Source: Streptomyces sp. NBC_00568
GTDB taxonomy: Bacteria; Actinomycetota; Actinomycetes; Streptomycetales; Streptomycetaceae
Reading direction: 5' to 3'
Length of the DNA stretch: 64,000 nt
Assembly: GCF_026341855.1 (NCBI RefSeq)
Contig: NZ_JAPENW010000001.1
Location: forward strand, 248,001 to 312,000
The notes under the pieces were generated by a model, which had not been told where the DNA came from, ran no database searches, and saw nothing but the letters and a program-made list of their open reading frames with translations. Each line of letters opens with the position of its first letter. The stretch's first letter is position 1. The position numbers were made by a program, and so were the translations under genes. This document shows positions 1-9,088 of this stretch, one piece after another.

Positions 1-373
1 CCACGGCGACGGGCACCGTGCGCAGGCCGTAGGCGATACCGCCGGCGCCGACCGTCTCCTGGCCGAGGACGCCCTGGTCGAGGGCGACGCGCTCGTCCGC
101 CGCGCGACCCTCCAGGCCGCCGACGCGGATCGCGGAGAAGACGAAGTCGGCGCCGCGCAGGGCCTCGTCGAGGTCGGTCGTGACGGTCACCTCCGGCGCG
201 TCGGGGTCCCCCGCCGCCTGCTCGGCCAGGACGCGGGCCACGGCGGAGAGCCGTCCGGCGTCCAGGTCGTGCAGCACGACCCTGGTGACGCGGCCCTCGG
301 CGCGGTCGCCGAGGAGCGCCCCGTACACGAGGGGGACGCGGAATCCACCGCCGCCCAGAATGGTCAGCCTCAC
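1..373 (-). CDS. GH4-family 6-phospho-beta-glucosidase-like protein, 5' part only
   Basis: The first 124 codons are present; the rest lies beyond the left edge. The N-terminus opens with a Rossmann dinucleotide loop (RLTILGGGGFRVPLVYGAL), as in glycoside hydrolase family 4, which uses NAD and a metal to cleave (phospho)glycosides by an oxidation-elimination route in the cytoplasm. Further GH4 features are the acidic residue ending the second strand (VVLHDLD), the TDLDEALRGADFVFSAIRVGG stretch and the QETVGAGG segment. The GTG start follows a clear ribosome site (AAAGGTGG, complement of 381-388). Substrate specificity cannot be judged from this part. Confidence 0.85.
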   Translation of the reverse strand, partial: MRLTILGGGGFRVPLVYGALLGDRAEGRVTRVVLHDLDAGRLSAVARVLAEQAAGDPDAPEVTVTTDLDEALRGADFVFSAIRVGGLEGRAADERVALDQGVLGQETVGAGGIAYGLRTVPVAV

Positions 374-665
374 GCGAGTACCACCTTTGCAGTTCGTGCG
401 GGACGCGGGTCGCGCGGCGAGGGATCACGCCGCGGCCACCGGGACGCCCGCGTCGTCCGGGGACCAGCGTGTCACCACGTCCACCGGCTCGTTCGTCTCC
501 ACCCCACGAGTGTCGGTCCCGCACACCCTCGCCACCCCTCTCCAGCCTGTTCGCCCTGCCGCGGCGCAGCCTGTGTACGGACGGGACGTACGAGGCGGAG
601 GGCGTCGACTACGAAACGGCGGGCGGGACGCTGCGTGCCGAGGTTGGTCGGACCCGTCGGCCCGG

Positions 666-734
666 CCAGCGCAGCCAGCGCAGCCAGCGCAGCCAGCGCA
701 GCCAGCGCAGCCAGCGCAGCCAGCGCAGCCAGCA
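666..734. repeat. 9-bp tandem repeat, about 7.6 copies
   Basis: Seven exact copies of CCAGCGCAG run from 666 to 728, followed by a partial copy. All frames across it are open on both strands, which creates spurious low-complexity reading frames. The exact copies suggest recent slippage. Confidence 0.95.
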
Positions 735-767
735 ATAGTCGTTGACGTCACTGGTTGTCGCTGTCCG

Positions 768-797
768 GGTCCTACGGCATGCTGAGGCCGTAGGACC
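768..797. terminator. Hairpin, 11-bp perfect stem
   Basis: GGTCCTACGGC at 768-778 pairs with 787-797 around an 8-nt loop. It has no T-run, as is usual in Streptomyces. It lies upstream of both flanking divergent genes, so what it terminates is unclear; it could instead be a regulatory site. Confidence 0.5.
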
Positions 798-997
798 GCA
801 CCGCCCCGGCCGGGGCCCGGCCCCAGGGAGCCCGTGATCGCAGGTCGGCCGAGCGCCGCGGAACACCCCCGAGGAACCGTCCGCGTCGACGCCCGGGAGC
901 CGTGGACGCACGGCCTGCACGCGGACACCGGCTGTCCGCCGGACCGGCTGGGCCTGTGCTCGGGACAGCTGGTCATCGCGGACGCCGAACTCGACTC

Positions 998-1765
998 ATG
1001 ACCGCCCTGTCCGCTCCCGGCCGCCTCCTCGCCGTGCTCGCCGCCTTCGACCACGAGCACACGGCACTGTCCCTGACGGACATCAGCCGTCGGGCGGGAC
1101 TCAGCCTCACCACCGCCCACCGGCTCGTGGCCGCGCTCACCGAATGGGGCGCGCTGGAGCGGGACGCCGACGGCCTGTACCACGTGGGCCTGCGCCTGTG
1201 GGAGATCGCGGCGCTCGCCCCGCGCGGCCTGGCGCTGCGGCAGATCGCCCTGCCGTATCTGGAGGACCTGTACGAAGCGACGCACGAGAACGTGCAGTTG
1301 GCGGTCCGCGACGGCGCCGAGGTCGTCTACATCGAGTGGATCTCCGGGCGTTCGTCGGTCGGCGTCCGCATCCAGGTGGGCGCCCGCTGGCCGCTGCACG
1401 CCACGGGCGTCGGGCTCGCGCTGCTCGCGCACGCGCGGCCCGCGTTCCAGGACGCCTACTGCGCCGGGCCGTTGACCGCCTTCACGCCGTACACCATCAC
1501 CGATCCGGCCCTGCTGCGGCGCGTTCTGGCCGAAGTCCGGCACACGGGTGCGGCGGTGAGCAGCCGTCAGGTGACCGACGACGCCCTGTCGGTGGCCGCC
1601 GCGGTGCGCGGCACGGAGGGGGCGGTCGTCGCGGCCGTGTCGGTCGTCGTGCCCCGGGCCGACGCGCAGGTACCGGCGTTGGTCCCGGCGGTACGCCTCG
1701 CGGCCCGCGGAATCTCACGGGCCCTCGGATGGCGGCCGACGGCCCCGACGGAACCGTACGCCTGA
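998..1765 (+). CDS. IclR-family transcriptional regulator
   Basis: A 255-aa protein. The N-terminal winged helix-turn-helix covers about residues 5-65 (LSLTDISRRAGLSLTTAHRL, with GRLLAVLAAF before it). The C-terminal IclR effector-binding domain covers about 75-245, with typical HENVQLAVRDGAEVVYIE, the LHATGVGLALLA segment and a late AAVRG segment. The ATG at 998 is preferred because the helix-turn-helix begins a few residues later; an upstream in-frame ATG at 902 would add 32 unrelated residues. No strong ribosome site precedes 998. It is divergent from the GH4 glycosidase, so control of sugar use is likely (inference). Confidence 0.88.
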   Translation: MTALSAPGRLLAVLAAFDHEHTALSLTDISRRAGLSLTTAHRLVAALTEWGALERDADGLYHVGLRLWEIAALAPRGLALRQIALPYLEDLYEATHENVQLAVRDGAEVVYIEWISGRSSVGVRIQVGARWPLHATGVGLALLAHARPAFQDAYCAGPLTAFTPYTITDPALLRRVLAEVRHTGAAVSSRQVTDDALSVAAAVRGTEGAVVAAVSVVVPRADAQVPALVPAVRLAARGISRALGWRPTAPTEPYA

Positions 1766-1826
1766 CGCCACACTCCACACTCCACACGCCTGACGCGGAC
1801 GCGGACACGGGACCGGGACCGGCAGA

Positions 1827-1874
1827 GCACCCGCACCCGCACCGGCACCCGCACCCGCACCCGCACCCGCACCC
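1827..1874. repeat. GCACCC hexamer repeat, 8 copies
   Basis: Eight contiguous hexamers, with one variant (the third is GCACCG), lie between the IclR stop and the histidine kinase start. The rest of the 242-bp gap (1766-2007) holds a GGGATATCCC palindrome at 1929-1938 and no gene. Confidence 0.9.
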
Positions 1875-2007
1875 GTATGAGGCCAACACCCGGACGGGCA
1901 CGGTCGGGAACCCGCCTTCGGGCGGGACGGGATATCCCTCTCGCCGGTGAGGCGTCCGCGGGACCGGATCGGGATACTGGGACGGCCCTTGTCCAAAGGA
2001 GCCGTGT

Positions 2008-3282
2008 ATGCCCGCCCAGTCCTGGTCAGCGTCCGTCGCCTCGCGGTGGCGGACGGCCGTGTCACCCGCCGTGTCCCGATGGCGGCCGATCGTCGCGCGG
2101 TTGCGGACGACGCATCCCTACGTCCTCGACACCGCGCTCGCCGCACTCGTGCTGTTCGCCGCCTCGCTCCAGTGGATGTTCCCCGACGAGGGCGACGACC
2201 GGCTGTCCTGGCAGGGGTTCCTGCTGGCGGTCGGGACGGCGGCGCCGCTGGTGTGGCGGCGGCGGGCGCCCCTCCTGTCCGCGCTCGCGGTGTCGATCTG
2301 CACGCCGGCCATGGCGCTGTACCACGCGCCGCCGCCGAACGTCGCCTACGGCGGGCTGGTCGTGCTCTACACGGTGGCCACGCTCTGCCCGCCCGCGCAG
2401 CGCCGCTTCATGCTGGTGACCTGGCTGGTCGGCGCCTCGCTGACGATGACCACCAAGGAGCACGCGCAGCCCTTCGAGTACGCGTTCCACCTCACGAGCT
2501 TCCTCAGCGCGTACGCGCTCGGCGTCCTCACCCGCGTACAGCGCGCCTACACGGCGGAGTTGGAGGACCGGGCCCACCGGCTGGAGCGCGAGCGCGCCTC
2601 GGACACGGCGCGCGCGAAGACCCAGGAACGCGCGCGGATCGCCCGCGACATGCACGACATCCTGGCCCACGCGGTCAGTCTGATGGTGGTGCAGGCGGAG
2701 GCGGGACCCGTGGTCGTGCGCAGTGATCCGGAGCGGGCCGAGGCGGCCTTCGACGCGATCGCGACGAGCGGGCGCGACGCCATGACCCAGCTGCGGCGCA
2801 TTCTCGGGGTTCTCAAGGAGGACCCGGTGAACGGCGCGTCGGCCCGGTTGCCGCAGCCCGGCATCACCGCGCTCGGTGAACTCGCCGCGCAAGTCGCGGA
2901 GTCCACCGGACTGCGGGTCGACCTGCGGACCGCCGGCGAGCGGCGCCCCCTGCACCCGGACACCGAGGTGGCCGCGTACCGGGTGGTGCAGGAGGCCCTC
3001 ACCAACACCGTGAAGCATGCGTACGCCGCATCGGCACGGATCGAACTCGACTGGACGGAGGACGCGTTGACGCTCACGGTGACGGACGACGGACGGGGGC
3101 CGGTGCGTCCGCCCGGCGGACGGGATCTCGGACCCTCGACCGGCGGACACGGGCTGATAGGCATCCGCGAGCGGGCCGCCGCCTGCGGAGGCAGCGCACA
3201 CGCGGGCCGCGGCCCCGAGGGCGGCTTCCGGGTCACCCTGCGCCTTCCGGCCGCGGCCGACCGGCAGGCGGCCCTCGGGTGA
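2008..3282 (+). CDS. Two-component sensor histidine kinase, NarL/DesK type
   Basis: A 424-aa membrane kinase that phosphorylates the response regulator encoded next to it. The N-terminal part (about 35-185) contains several hydrophobic spans and acts as the sensor. A HisKA_3 dimerisation/phosphoacceptor domain follows, with ARDMHDILAH placing the phosphorylated His at residue 216. The C-terminal HATPase_c domain has the N box (QEALTNTVKHA, Asn333), DDGRGP and GHGLIGIRER. The ATG follows AAAGGA (1995-2000). The stop overlaps the GTG of the response regulator by 4 bp, so the two are translationally coupled. The signal sensed is unknown; an MMPL exporter lies just downstream and may be the target. 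Confidence 0.95.
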   Translation: MPAQSWSASVASRWRTAVSPAVSRWRPIVARLRTTHPYVLDTALAALVLFAASLQWMFPDEGDDRLSWQGFLLAVGTAAPLVWRRRAPLLSALAVSICTPAMALYHAPPPNVAYGGLVVLYTVATLCPPAQRRFMLVTWLVGASLTMTTKEHAQPFEYAFHLTSFLSAYALGVLTRVQRAYTAELEDRAHRLERERASDTARAKTQERARIARDMHDILAHAVSLMVVQAEAGPVVVRSDPERAEAAFDAIATSGRDAMTQLRRILGVLKEDPVNGASARLPQPGITALGELAAQVAESTGLRVDLRTAGERRPLHPDTEVAAYRVVQEALTNTVKHAYAASARIELDWTEDALTLTVTDDGRGPVRPPGGRDLGPSTGGHGLIGIRERAAACGGSAHAGRGPEGGFRVTLRLPAAADRQAALG

Positions 3283-3947
3283 GCATCCGCGTGGTGGTCG
3301 CCGACGACCAGGAGCTGGTCCGCAGCGGTTTCAGCATGATCCTGGAGGCCCAGCAGGACATCGAGGTGGTGGCCGAGGCGGGTGACGGCTTCCAGGCGGT
3401 GGCCGCCGTACGGGAGCACGCGCCCGATGTGCTGCTCCTCGACATCCGCATGCCGCGCATGGACGGTCTGGAGGCCGCGCGCGTGGTGTGCGCGGAGTCC
3501 GGCTGCAAGGTCGTCATGCTGACCACGTTCGACCTCGACGAGTACGTGTACGAGGCGCTGTACGCGGGGGCCAGCGGCTTTCTGCTCAAGGACGTCCGCC
3601 GCGACGACCTCGTCCACGCGGTGCGGGTGGTCGCGGCCGGCGACTCGCTGCTCGCGCCGACGGTGACACGCCGGCTGGTCGCGGACATCGTGCGGCGGCG
3701 GCTGGCGGAGACCGCCGTCGAGGTCCCGCCCCAGCGGCTGGACGTCCTCACGGCGCGCGAGGAGGAGACCCTGCGGCTGCTCGCCCGCGGGCTGTCCAAC
3801 GCGGAGATCGCGAAAACCCTGTTCGTGAGCGAGCACACCGTCAAGACGCACGTCAGCAACATGCTGAGCAAGCTCGGCCTGCGGGACCGCGTGCAGGCGG
3901 TGATCTGCGCGTACGAGACGGGGCTGGTGACCCCGGGCTCCTCCTAG
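3279..3947 (+). CDS. NarL/FixJ-family response regulator
   Basis: A 222-aa DNA-binding regulator. The receiver domain has the acidic pair D9-D10, phosphorylatable D55 (LLLDIRMP) and a conserved Lys in FLLKDVRR. The C-terminal LuxR-type helix-turn-helix is complete (LTAREEETLRLLARGLSN, then SEHTVKTHVSNMLSKLGL). The GTG start lies in a GTGA overlap with the kinase stop. Partner of the upstream kinase; the 136 bp before the MMPL gene may hold its target promoter, though no inverted repeat was identified there. Confidence 0.95.
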   Translation: MSIRVVVADDQELVRSGFSMILEAQQDIEVVAEAGDGFQAVAAVREHAPDVLLLDIRMPRMDGLEAARVVCAESGCKVVMLTTFDLDEYVYEALYAGASGFLLKDVRRDDLVHAVRVVAAGDSLLAPTVTRRLVADIVRRRLAETAVEVPPQRLDVLTAREEETLRLLARGLSNAEIAKTLFVSEHTVKTHVSNMLSKLGLRDRVQAVICAYETGLVTPGSS

Positions 3948-4083
3948 CGAGTGAGCCGCCGGGGCGCCTCCCTCCTGCGAGGGATTCCCGGAAACCGCTC
4001 CCTCCGGCGATCCGGTGACCCCCGGTCCGGTACGACGCTGAGTGGCGTTGTCAGGAACCGCACCAACCGCCGGGAGGCGCACC

Positions 4084-6204
4084 GTGCTCGCCACGATCTC
4101 CCGGGCGGCGACCCGCCGCCCGATCACCGTGATGCTCGTCTGGCTGCTCATGCTGCTGATCGGCTTCGGCCTCGGCACGGGCGTCTTCGGCCGGCTCGTC
4201 GACTCGGTGCCCGATGTCCCGGGCACCGAGTCGGAACGCGCCGCCGCCCATCTCGACCGCGTCGACACGAGCGGTGAGTCGATCACCGCCGTCATCGCGG
4301 GCACCTCCGTCTCGGACCCCGCGCTGCGGTCCCAGGTCGCGGGGGCGGTCGCGGACCTGCGTACGGTCTCGGGAATCGCCGAGGTGCCCGACCCGTACAC
4401 CACCCGGGGTCTCACCTCCGAGGACGGCAGGGCGCTCGTCATCCCGGTGACGCTCAAGGGCGACATGAAGTTCCGGGACGAGAAGAGGGCCGTCGACGCG
4501 GCGGCCGAGCGCATCAAGCGGATCGACGCGCCCGAAGTCCACGTCAGCGGTGGGCTGCTGCTCGGGCAGCAGATGAGCGGGCGGGCCCAGGAGGACGTGC
4601 AGCGGGCCGAGTTGATCTCCCTGCCGGTCGTGCTCGCCCTGCTCCTCGTCGTCTTCGGCGGGCTGCGGGCCGCGAGTCTGCCGCTGGTGATCGCGATCAG
4701 CGGAGTCGCGGGCGCGTTCCTGGCGCTGTTCGCCTTCAGCCAGTTCACCGACATCTCGGTGTACGCGATCCAGATCACCACCATGCTGGGACTCGGACTG
4801 GCCATCGACTACGCCCTGTTGATGGTGGTCCGCTTCCGGGAGGAGCGGCGCCACACCGACGACGTCGTCGAGGCCGTGCACCGCACCGTGGCCGGAGCCG
4901 GACGGACCGTCCTGTTCTCCGGGCTCACCGTGGCCGTCAGTCTCACCGGGCTGCTGGTCTTCCCCAGCCCGTTCCTGCGCAGCATGGGTCTCGCGGTGGC
5001 CGCCGTGGTCGTCGTCGACATGCTCGCGGCGATCACCCTGCTGCCCGCCCTGCTGGCCCGCTTCGGGGCGGGGATCGCACCGGCACGCGCGAAGACCGCG
5101 GCCGCCGGGGCCGGTCCGGAGACCGAGGGGCGCGTCTTCGCGCGCCTCGCCCGGTTCGCCACCCGCCGTCCGGTCGTCGTCCTCGTGGCCCTCGTCCCGG
5201 CCCTGATCGTCCTCGCGCTGCCCGCCGTCGGCATGAAGATCAGCATCGGGGACGCCAAGCAGCTGCCCGCGAGCACCGAGGCACGGCAGTTGTACGACAC
5301 GCTGGGTGCCCACTTCCCGCCCGGCACCGGGGTGTCTCCGGTGTCCGTGGTGGTGGGTTCCGGCGCCGGTCCCGGCACGGTGGACCGCGTCCGTGGCCTC
5401 GTCGGCACGAGTGACGCGCGGGCCCTGCCGGACGGCAGCACGCTGGTGCACCTGCAGCCGACCGGAAGCGTCGACGGGAAGGCGGCGACGGATCTGGTCG
5501 AGCGGGTACGGCAGGTACGCGGCGACGAACCCGTCGAGGTGACCGGCGTGGCGGCCCGGCTGGTCGACTTCCGCGCGATGCTCGCCGACCGGGCGCCCTG
5601 GGCCGCGGTCACGGTCCTCGCCGGCATCTTCGTCCTGCTCTTCGCCTTCACCGGTTCGGTGCTGATCCCGCTGCGGACGATCGCGACGACGCTGCTCAGT
5701 CTGGGGGCCGCGCTCGGCGCGGTGGTCTGGGTCTTCCAGGACGGGCATCTGGCCGGGGTGCTGGGCGCCGAGGGCCTCGGTTCGCTGAGCCTGACCGCTC
5801 CGCCGCTGATCATGGCGATCGCCTTCGGACTCGCCATGGACTACGAGCTGTTCATCCTGGCACGGATGCGCGAGACCTGGCTGCGGACCGGCGACCACCA
5901 GGAGGCCGTCGTCACCGGGCTGCGCCGTTCGGGCCGGGTCGTCAGCTGCGCGGCCCTGCTTCTCGCCATCGTCTTCGGCGCGTTCATGACCGGCGGCTTC
6001 TCGCCCATCCTGCAGATCGGCCTCGGCCTCACGCTCGCGGTCCTGATCGACGCGACCGTCGTCCGCATGCTCCTCGTACCGGCGACGATGGCGCTGCTCG
6101 GCAGGCGGGCGTGGTGGGCCCCGGGCGCGCTGCGCAGGGCGCACGACCGGCTCGGCGTGAGCGAGGAGGAGCCGGCGGAGCGGCCCCAGCTGGCCGGCGT
6201 CTGA
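4084..6204 (+). CDS. MMPL/RND-family membrane transporter
   Basis: A 706-aa inner-membrane transporter with the duplicated MMPL layout: one N-terminal transmembrane helix, an extracytoplasmic loop (about 40-175), five to six helices (about 180-345, including LGLGLAIDYALLMVVRFREE), then a second copy of the same order ending in AIAFGLAMDYELFILARMRE. The duplicated Asp-Tyr segments are the proton-relay signature of the family. The GTG at 4084 is chosen because GGGAGG sits 6 bases upstream; a GTG at 4042 would add 14 residues with no ribosome site. Substrates of the family include lipids and antibiotics; the specific one is unknown. It follows a two-component system, suggesting inducible export. 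Confidence 0.92.
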   Translation: MLATISRAATRRPITVMLVWLLMLLIGFGLGTGVFGRLVDSVPDVPGTESERAAAHLDRVDTSGESITAVIAGTSVSDPALRSQVAGAVADLRTVSGIAEVPDPYTTRGLTSEDGRALVIPVTLKGDMKFRDEKRAVDAAAERIKRIDAPEVHVSGGLLLGQQMSGRAQEDVQRAELISLPVVLALLLVVFGGLRAASLPLVIAISGVAGAFLALFAFSQFTDISVYAIQITTMLGLGLAIDYALLMVVRFREERRHTDDVVEAVHRTVAGAGRTVLFSGLTVAVSLTGLLVFPSPFLRSMGLAVAAVVVVDMLAAITLLPALLARFGAGIAPARAKTAAAGAGPETEGRVFARLARFATRRPVVVLVALVPALIVLALPAVGMKISIGDAKQLPASTEARQLYDTLGAHFPPGTGVSPVSVVVGSGAGPGTVDRVRGLVGTSDARALPDGSTLVHLQPTGSVDGKAATDLVERVRQVRGDEPVEVTGVAARLVDFRAMLADRAPWAAVTVLAGIFVLLFAFTGSVLIPLRTIATTLLSLGAALGAVVWVFQDGHLAGVLGAEGLGSLSLTAPPLIMAIAFGLAMDYELFILARMRETWLRTGDHQEAVVTGLRRSGRVVSCAALLLAIVFGAFMTGGFSPILQIGLGLTLAVLIDATVVRMLLVPATMALLGRRAWWAPGALRRAHDRLGVSEEEPAERPQLAGV

Positions 6205-6274
6205 CCTCGGTCCCGAGCGGTACCCCTGTCGACGCCGGTCCTCGGACCGCTGGGGCTCCCACCGCTTGGACGCG

Positions 6275-6320
6275 AGCGGTCCGGCATCCGCCTGCCCCCG
6301 ACTGCGGATGCCGGACCGCT
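6275..6320. terminator. Bidirectional terminator hairpin, 17-bp perfect stem
   Basis: 6275-6291 pairs perfectly with 6304-6320 around a 12-nt loop. It lies between the convergent ends of the MMPL gene (6204) and the FAD/TPR-like gene (6380). Confidence 0.9.
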
Positions 6321-6379
6321 TCGTCGCGCGCGGACGGCGCTGTCGCGCGACCGAGCGGCGCCCGCCCGCCGCACTCAGC

Positions 6380-9088
6380 TCAGTTGGGCAGCTCGGCCAG
6401 CAGGCGGCTGTCCCGGGGTGAGGGGCCGCGGTCGAGGCGGGAGTCCAGGAGACGGCGGGCCGCCTCGCAGCGGCCCGCCGCGACCAGGGCGTACAGCAGG
6501 GTCTCCTCGACGACCTCCCGCTGGGCCGCGCTGCCGCCGACCCGGCCGAGGACCGGGAGGAGCGCGTCCAGGCCCCGGGCGGCTTCGGAGAACCGTTCCT
6601 CGACGAGGGCGGCGAAGGCCTCGCAGAGGGGGACGACGACCTCGCGCTGTACGGGGTCGGCGCCGGCGGCGTGGTCGCGGAGCCGGCGCAGCGCCGCGAG
6701 ATCGCCGACGGCGGTGAGGGCGACCGCGGCGTGCAGCGCGGTGAAGGCGGTCGCGGGCCGTTCCACGATCTCCCGGGCGACGTTGTCGAGGACGTCCGCC
6801 GCCGGTACCCGCCCCCGCCAGCTGTCGCTGAGCCGGGCCCGCCACAGCAGCGATCCCGAGTCGACCAGGGCGCGTACACCGGTCACCCGCCCCGGCGCCA
6901 GCTGGGCGAACCAGCGTCTGCGGACGGCGGCGGGATCGTCGAGGGCCAGTTCGTGCAGGGCGATGTGCCAGGAGAAGTGGGCCCGGTGGACGGCGCCCCG
7001 TCCGTGCCCCGACACCCAGGCGTCGAGCCAGTCGCGGCCGGTCTCGTGGGCCCCTGACTCGTAGTGGACGTGGGCGAGGGCGTGCACGGCGTGTCCGGAG
7101 GCCGGCTCGGCGGTCAGCGCGCGGCGGGCCAGTTCGGCGGCCTCGTCGTACCGGCCCTGGTCCTGGCGCAGGAAGGCGAGGAGCGAGGCCGGGAACCAGT
7201 GACCGTCGTAGGCGGGCGCGGCGCGCTCGACCAGGTTCAACGCGTAGCCCGTGTCGAGGTCGTTGATGCCGGAGAAGGCGATGGTGGGCACGGCGGCGGC
7301 GAGCGCCAGCGCGTCGGCGGGGTACGCGGCGAGGTGCCCGAGCAGGGCCCCCGCGCCGCCGTCCGGGGACTCACCGTGCACGCGGCGGGTCACCACGTCG
7401 ACGAAGGAGCGCTCACGCTCGTCGGCCCGTTCCCGCGCGCAGCGCTGCGCGTCGGCCAGCGTCCTCGGTACGTCGACGTCGGCGCCGCACTCGTGGCCGA
7501 GCAGGGCGAGCGCGGCGTGCCCGAGCGCGAAGCCGGGGTCGAGGGCGACGGCACGGGCGAAGGCGTCCTCGGCACCGGCCCTGACCTTGAGGACCCGTTC
7601 GAGGCCGGTGCGATGGGCGGCGGCCGCCTCGGCGTGGGTGGACAGCGCGAGTCCGTGGGCGTCGACCGGCCGGCGGCGCGCGGAGCGCCGCGCGGGTGCC
7701 TGGGGTGCGAGCAACTGCTGCGCCAGGTCGGCGGCCTGGACCCGGATTTCGGGGATGGCGGTCGTCTCCCACAGTTCGCCGCGGCGCGGGGCGCCGAGGG
7801 TGAACACCGGCAGCCCGGCGGTGCCATCGGCGTCGAGGAGCCTGCCGTCGCGGGTCGCGACGCCCAGACCGAGCGGGCCGGGCACGGCGGCACCCGTGTC
7901 GAACAGCGAGCGCCACAGGGGGTCTTCGGGTCGAGGGCCGGGCCCCGTGCAGTCGATCACCCAGCCTGCCGGGATGTCACGGCCGTCGGAGAGCGTGACC
8001 CTTACGGAGCCGTCGGGGCGTACCACGGCGTCGGCGATCCTGCCCGTGTGCACCCGCAGCCGCCGGGCCGTACGGGCCCGGGCCACCGACTCGGCCGTCA
8101 CCGGCGCCATCCGGTGGCGGTGGGTGTTCCACAACGCGCCCTCGCGCTCCAGGAACAGGGCGCGTTCCTCGGGTGTGAGGCTGTGCCACAGGCGAGCGGT
8201 GTGCGGGCGCAGACTGTCGAGCGCGGGGCGCCAGTCGCCGTGGGCGCGCACGGCGCGGCCGATGTGGCGGTAGACGGTCCGGCGCAGCGTGGACAGCGTC
8301 GGCGCGTCGAGCCCTTCGGGTGCGGCCATCTCGGCGGCGGGGCTCAGCGCGTGCGGCTGCGGCAGCAGGCCGGTGCGGGAGAGCGCGTGCACGGTGCGTC
8401 CGGGCCGGTCGAGGCTGAGCGCCAGGTCGACCGCGGTGAGCCCGGTGCCCACCAGCAGGACGTCGGCGTTCGCGCGTCCGCTCGCGCGGGCGGCCGGCTC
8501 GGCGAGGGGTCCGTCGAGGGCGCCGGGCGCCCAGGGGGACCCGATGAACCGTTCGGAGGTACGGAGTCCGGGCGGGACCCGGTCGCCGGGCGGGGCCGCC
8601 GGTCCGGTGGCGAGGACCGCGCTGTGGGCCGACAGGCGCTCCCCGTCGGCGAGCCGAAGCTCCAGCCCGCCGCCCGGGGCGGGGATGCAGCCCTCCGCCC
8701 TGGTCCGCAGCCGGTGTACGGCGACGGTGCCGTGGGCGTGGACGATCGCCTGGGCCAGGGTGTCGGCGAGGTAGGCGCCGTAGCGGTATCGGGTGGCGAA
8801 GTCGGTTCCCCTGACGGTGGGTTCGCCGTGCCGGCACAGCCAGCGGGTGAAGTGTCCTGGGTCGTCGGGGTAGCAACTCATGCCGCCGGCGGGCACGTTC
8901 AGCCGGTGCCGGGGATCGGGGGTGGCGTACGCGGTGCCGCGTCCGGCTTCGGGGGCCGGATCGACCAGGACGAGTTCGAGGGGGGTGCGGCGCCGGGTCG
9001 CCGTCTCGCACAACTGCACGGCGGTGAGCGTGCCGGCCGCACCCGCTCCGACGATCGCCACGGTGTGCCGCTCACGGGCTGGATTCAC
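6380..9088 (-). CDS. FAD/NAD(P)-binding protein fused to a TTC38-like helical-repeat domain
   Basis: A 902-aa two-part protein. Residues about 8-470 form an FAD/NAD(P)-binding unit of the HydroxyN-like type: dinucleotide loop VAIVGAGAAGTLTA near the start, a second site (VLLVGTGLTAVDLALSL), an ATGP motif and a closing DCTGPGPRPEDPLW. Residues about 500-900 are alpha-helical repeats resembling TTC38/TPR proteins (ALGHAALALLGH, AVHALAHVHYESG, HFSWHIALHELAL). The GTG at 9088 is preferred because GGAGG stands 5 bases upstream and the dinucleotide loop starts soon after; a GTG at 9142 lacks a ribosome site. The oxidised substrate is unknown; related N-terminal units oxidise amines or act in natural-product pathways. 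No linker stop or frameshift is visible, so the fusion looks genuine. Confidence 0.85.
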   Translation of the reverse strand: MNPARERHTVAIVGAGAAGTLTAVQLCETATRRRTPLELVLVDPAPEAGRGTAYATPDPRHRLNVPAGGMSCYPDDPGHFTRWLCRHGEPTVRGTDFATRYRYGAYLADTLAQAIVHAHGTVAVHRLRTRAEGCIPAPGGGLELRLADGERLSAHSAVLATGPAAPPGDRVPPGLRTSERFIGSPWAPGALDGPLAEPAARASGRANADVLLVGTGLTAVDLALSLDRPGRTVHALSRTGLLPQPHALSPAAEMAAPEGLDAPTLSTLRRTVYRHIGRAVRAHGDWRPALDSLRPHTARLWHSLTPEERALFLEREGALWNTHRHRMAPVTAESVARARTARRLRVHTGRIADAVVRPDGSVRVTLSDGRDIPAGWVIDCTGPGPRPEDPLWRSLFDTGAAVPGPLGLGVATRDGRLLDADGTAGLPVFTLGAPRRGELWETTAIPEIRVQAADLAQQLLAPQAPARRSARRRPVDAHGLALSTHAEAAAAHRTGLERVLKVRAGAEDAFARAVALDPGFALGHAALALLGHECGADVDVPRTLADAQRCARERADERERSFVDVVTRRVHGESPDGGAGALLGHLAAYPADALALAAAVPTIAFSGINDLDTGYALNLVERAAPAYDGHWFPASLLAFLRQDQGRYDEAAELARRALTAEPASGHAVHALAHVHYESGAHETGRDWLDAWVSGHGRGAVHRAHFSWHIALHELALDDPAAVRRRWFAQLAPGRVTGVRALVDSGSLLWRARLSDSWRGRVPAADVLDNVAREIVERPATAFTALHAAVALTAVGDLAALRRLRDHAAGADPVQREVVVPLCEAFAALVEERFSEAARGLDALLPVLGRVGGSAAQREVVEETLLYALVAAGRCEAARRLLDSRLDRGPSPRDSRLLAELPN

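Larger units (their letters stand above)
374..997. other. 624-bp divergent intergenic region with repeats, no gene
   Basis: The region lies between the GH4 gene and the IclR regulator. It has open frames in several registers, but they are driven by a 9-bp repeat and GC bias and resemble no family. It holds the tandem repeat at 666-734 and the hairpin at 768-797. The regulator of the GH4 gene probably binds here, but no clear operator or promoter was found. Confidence 0.6.

Noticed and set aside
666..734. Possible CRISPR array
   Set aside because: The 9-bp units are contiguous with no spacers, so this is a simple tandem repeat; the hexamers at 1827 and heptamers at 56944 are the same.
425..1543. 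Minus-strand frame across the 9-bp repeat and into the IclR gene
   Set aside because: The repeat keeps every frame open; no homology or start signal, and it overlaps the helix-turn-helix gene.
4051..6879. Very long open frame on the minus strand opposite the MMPL gene
   Set aside because: It is rich in Arg/Gly/Pro/Asp low-complexity sequence, shows no family motif, and mirrors the GC-rich third positions of the real gene.
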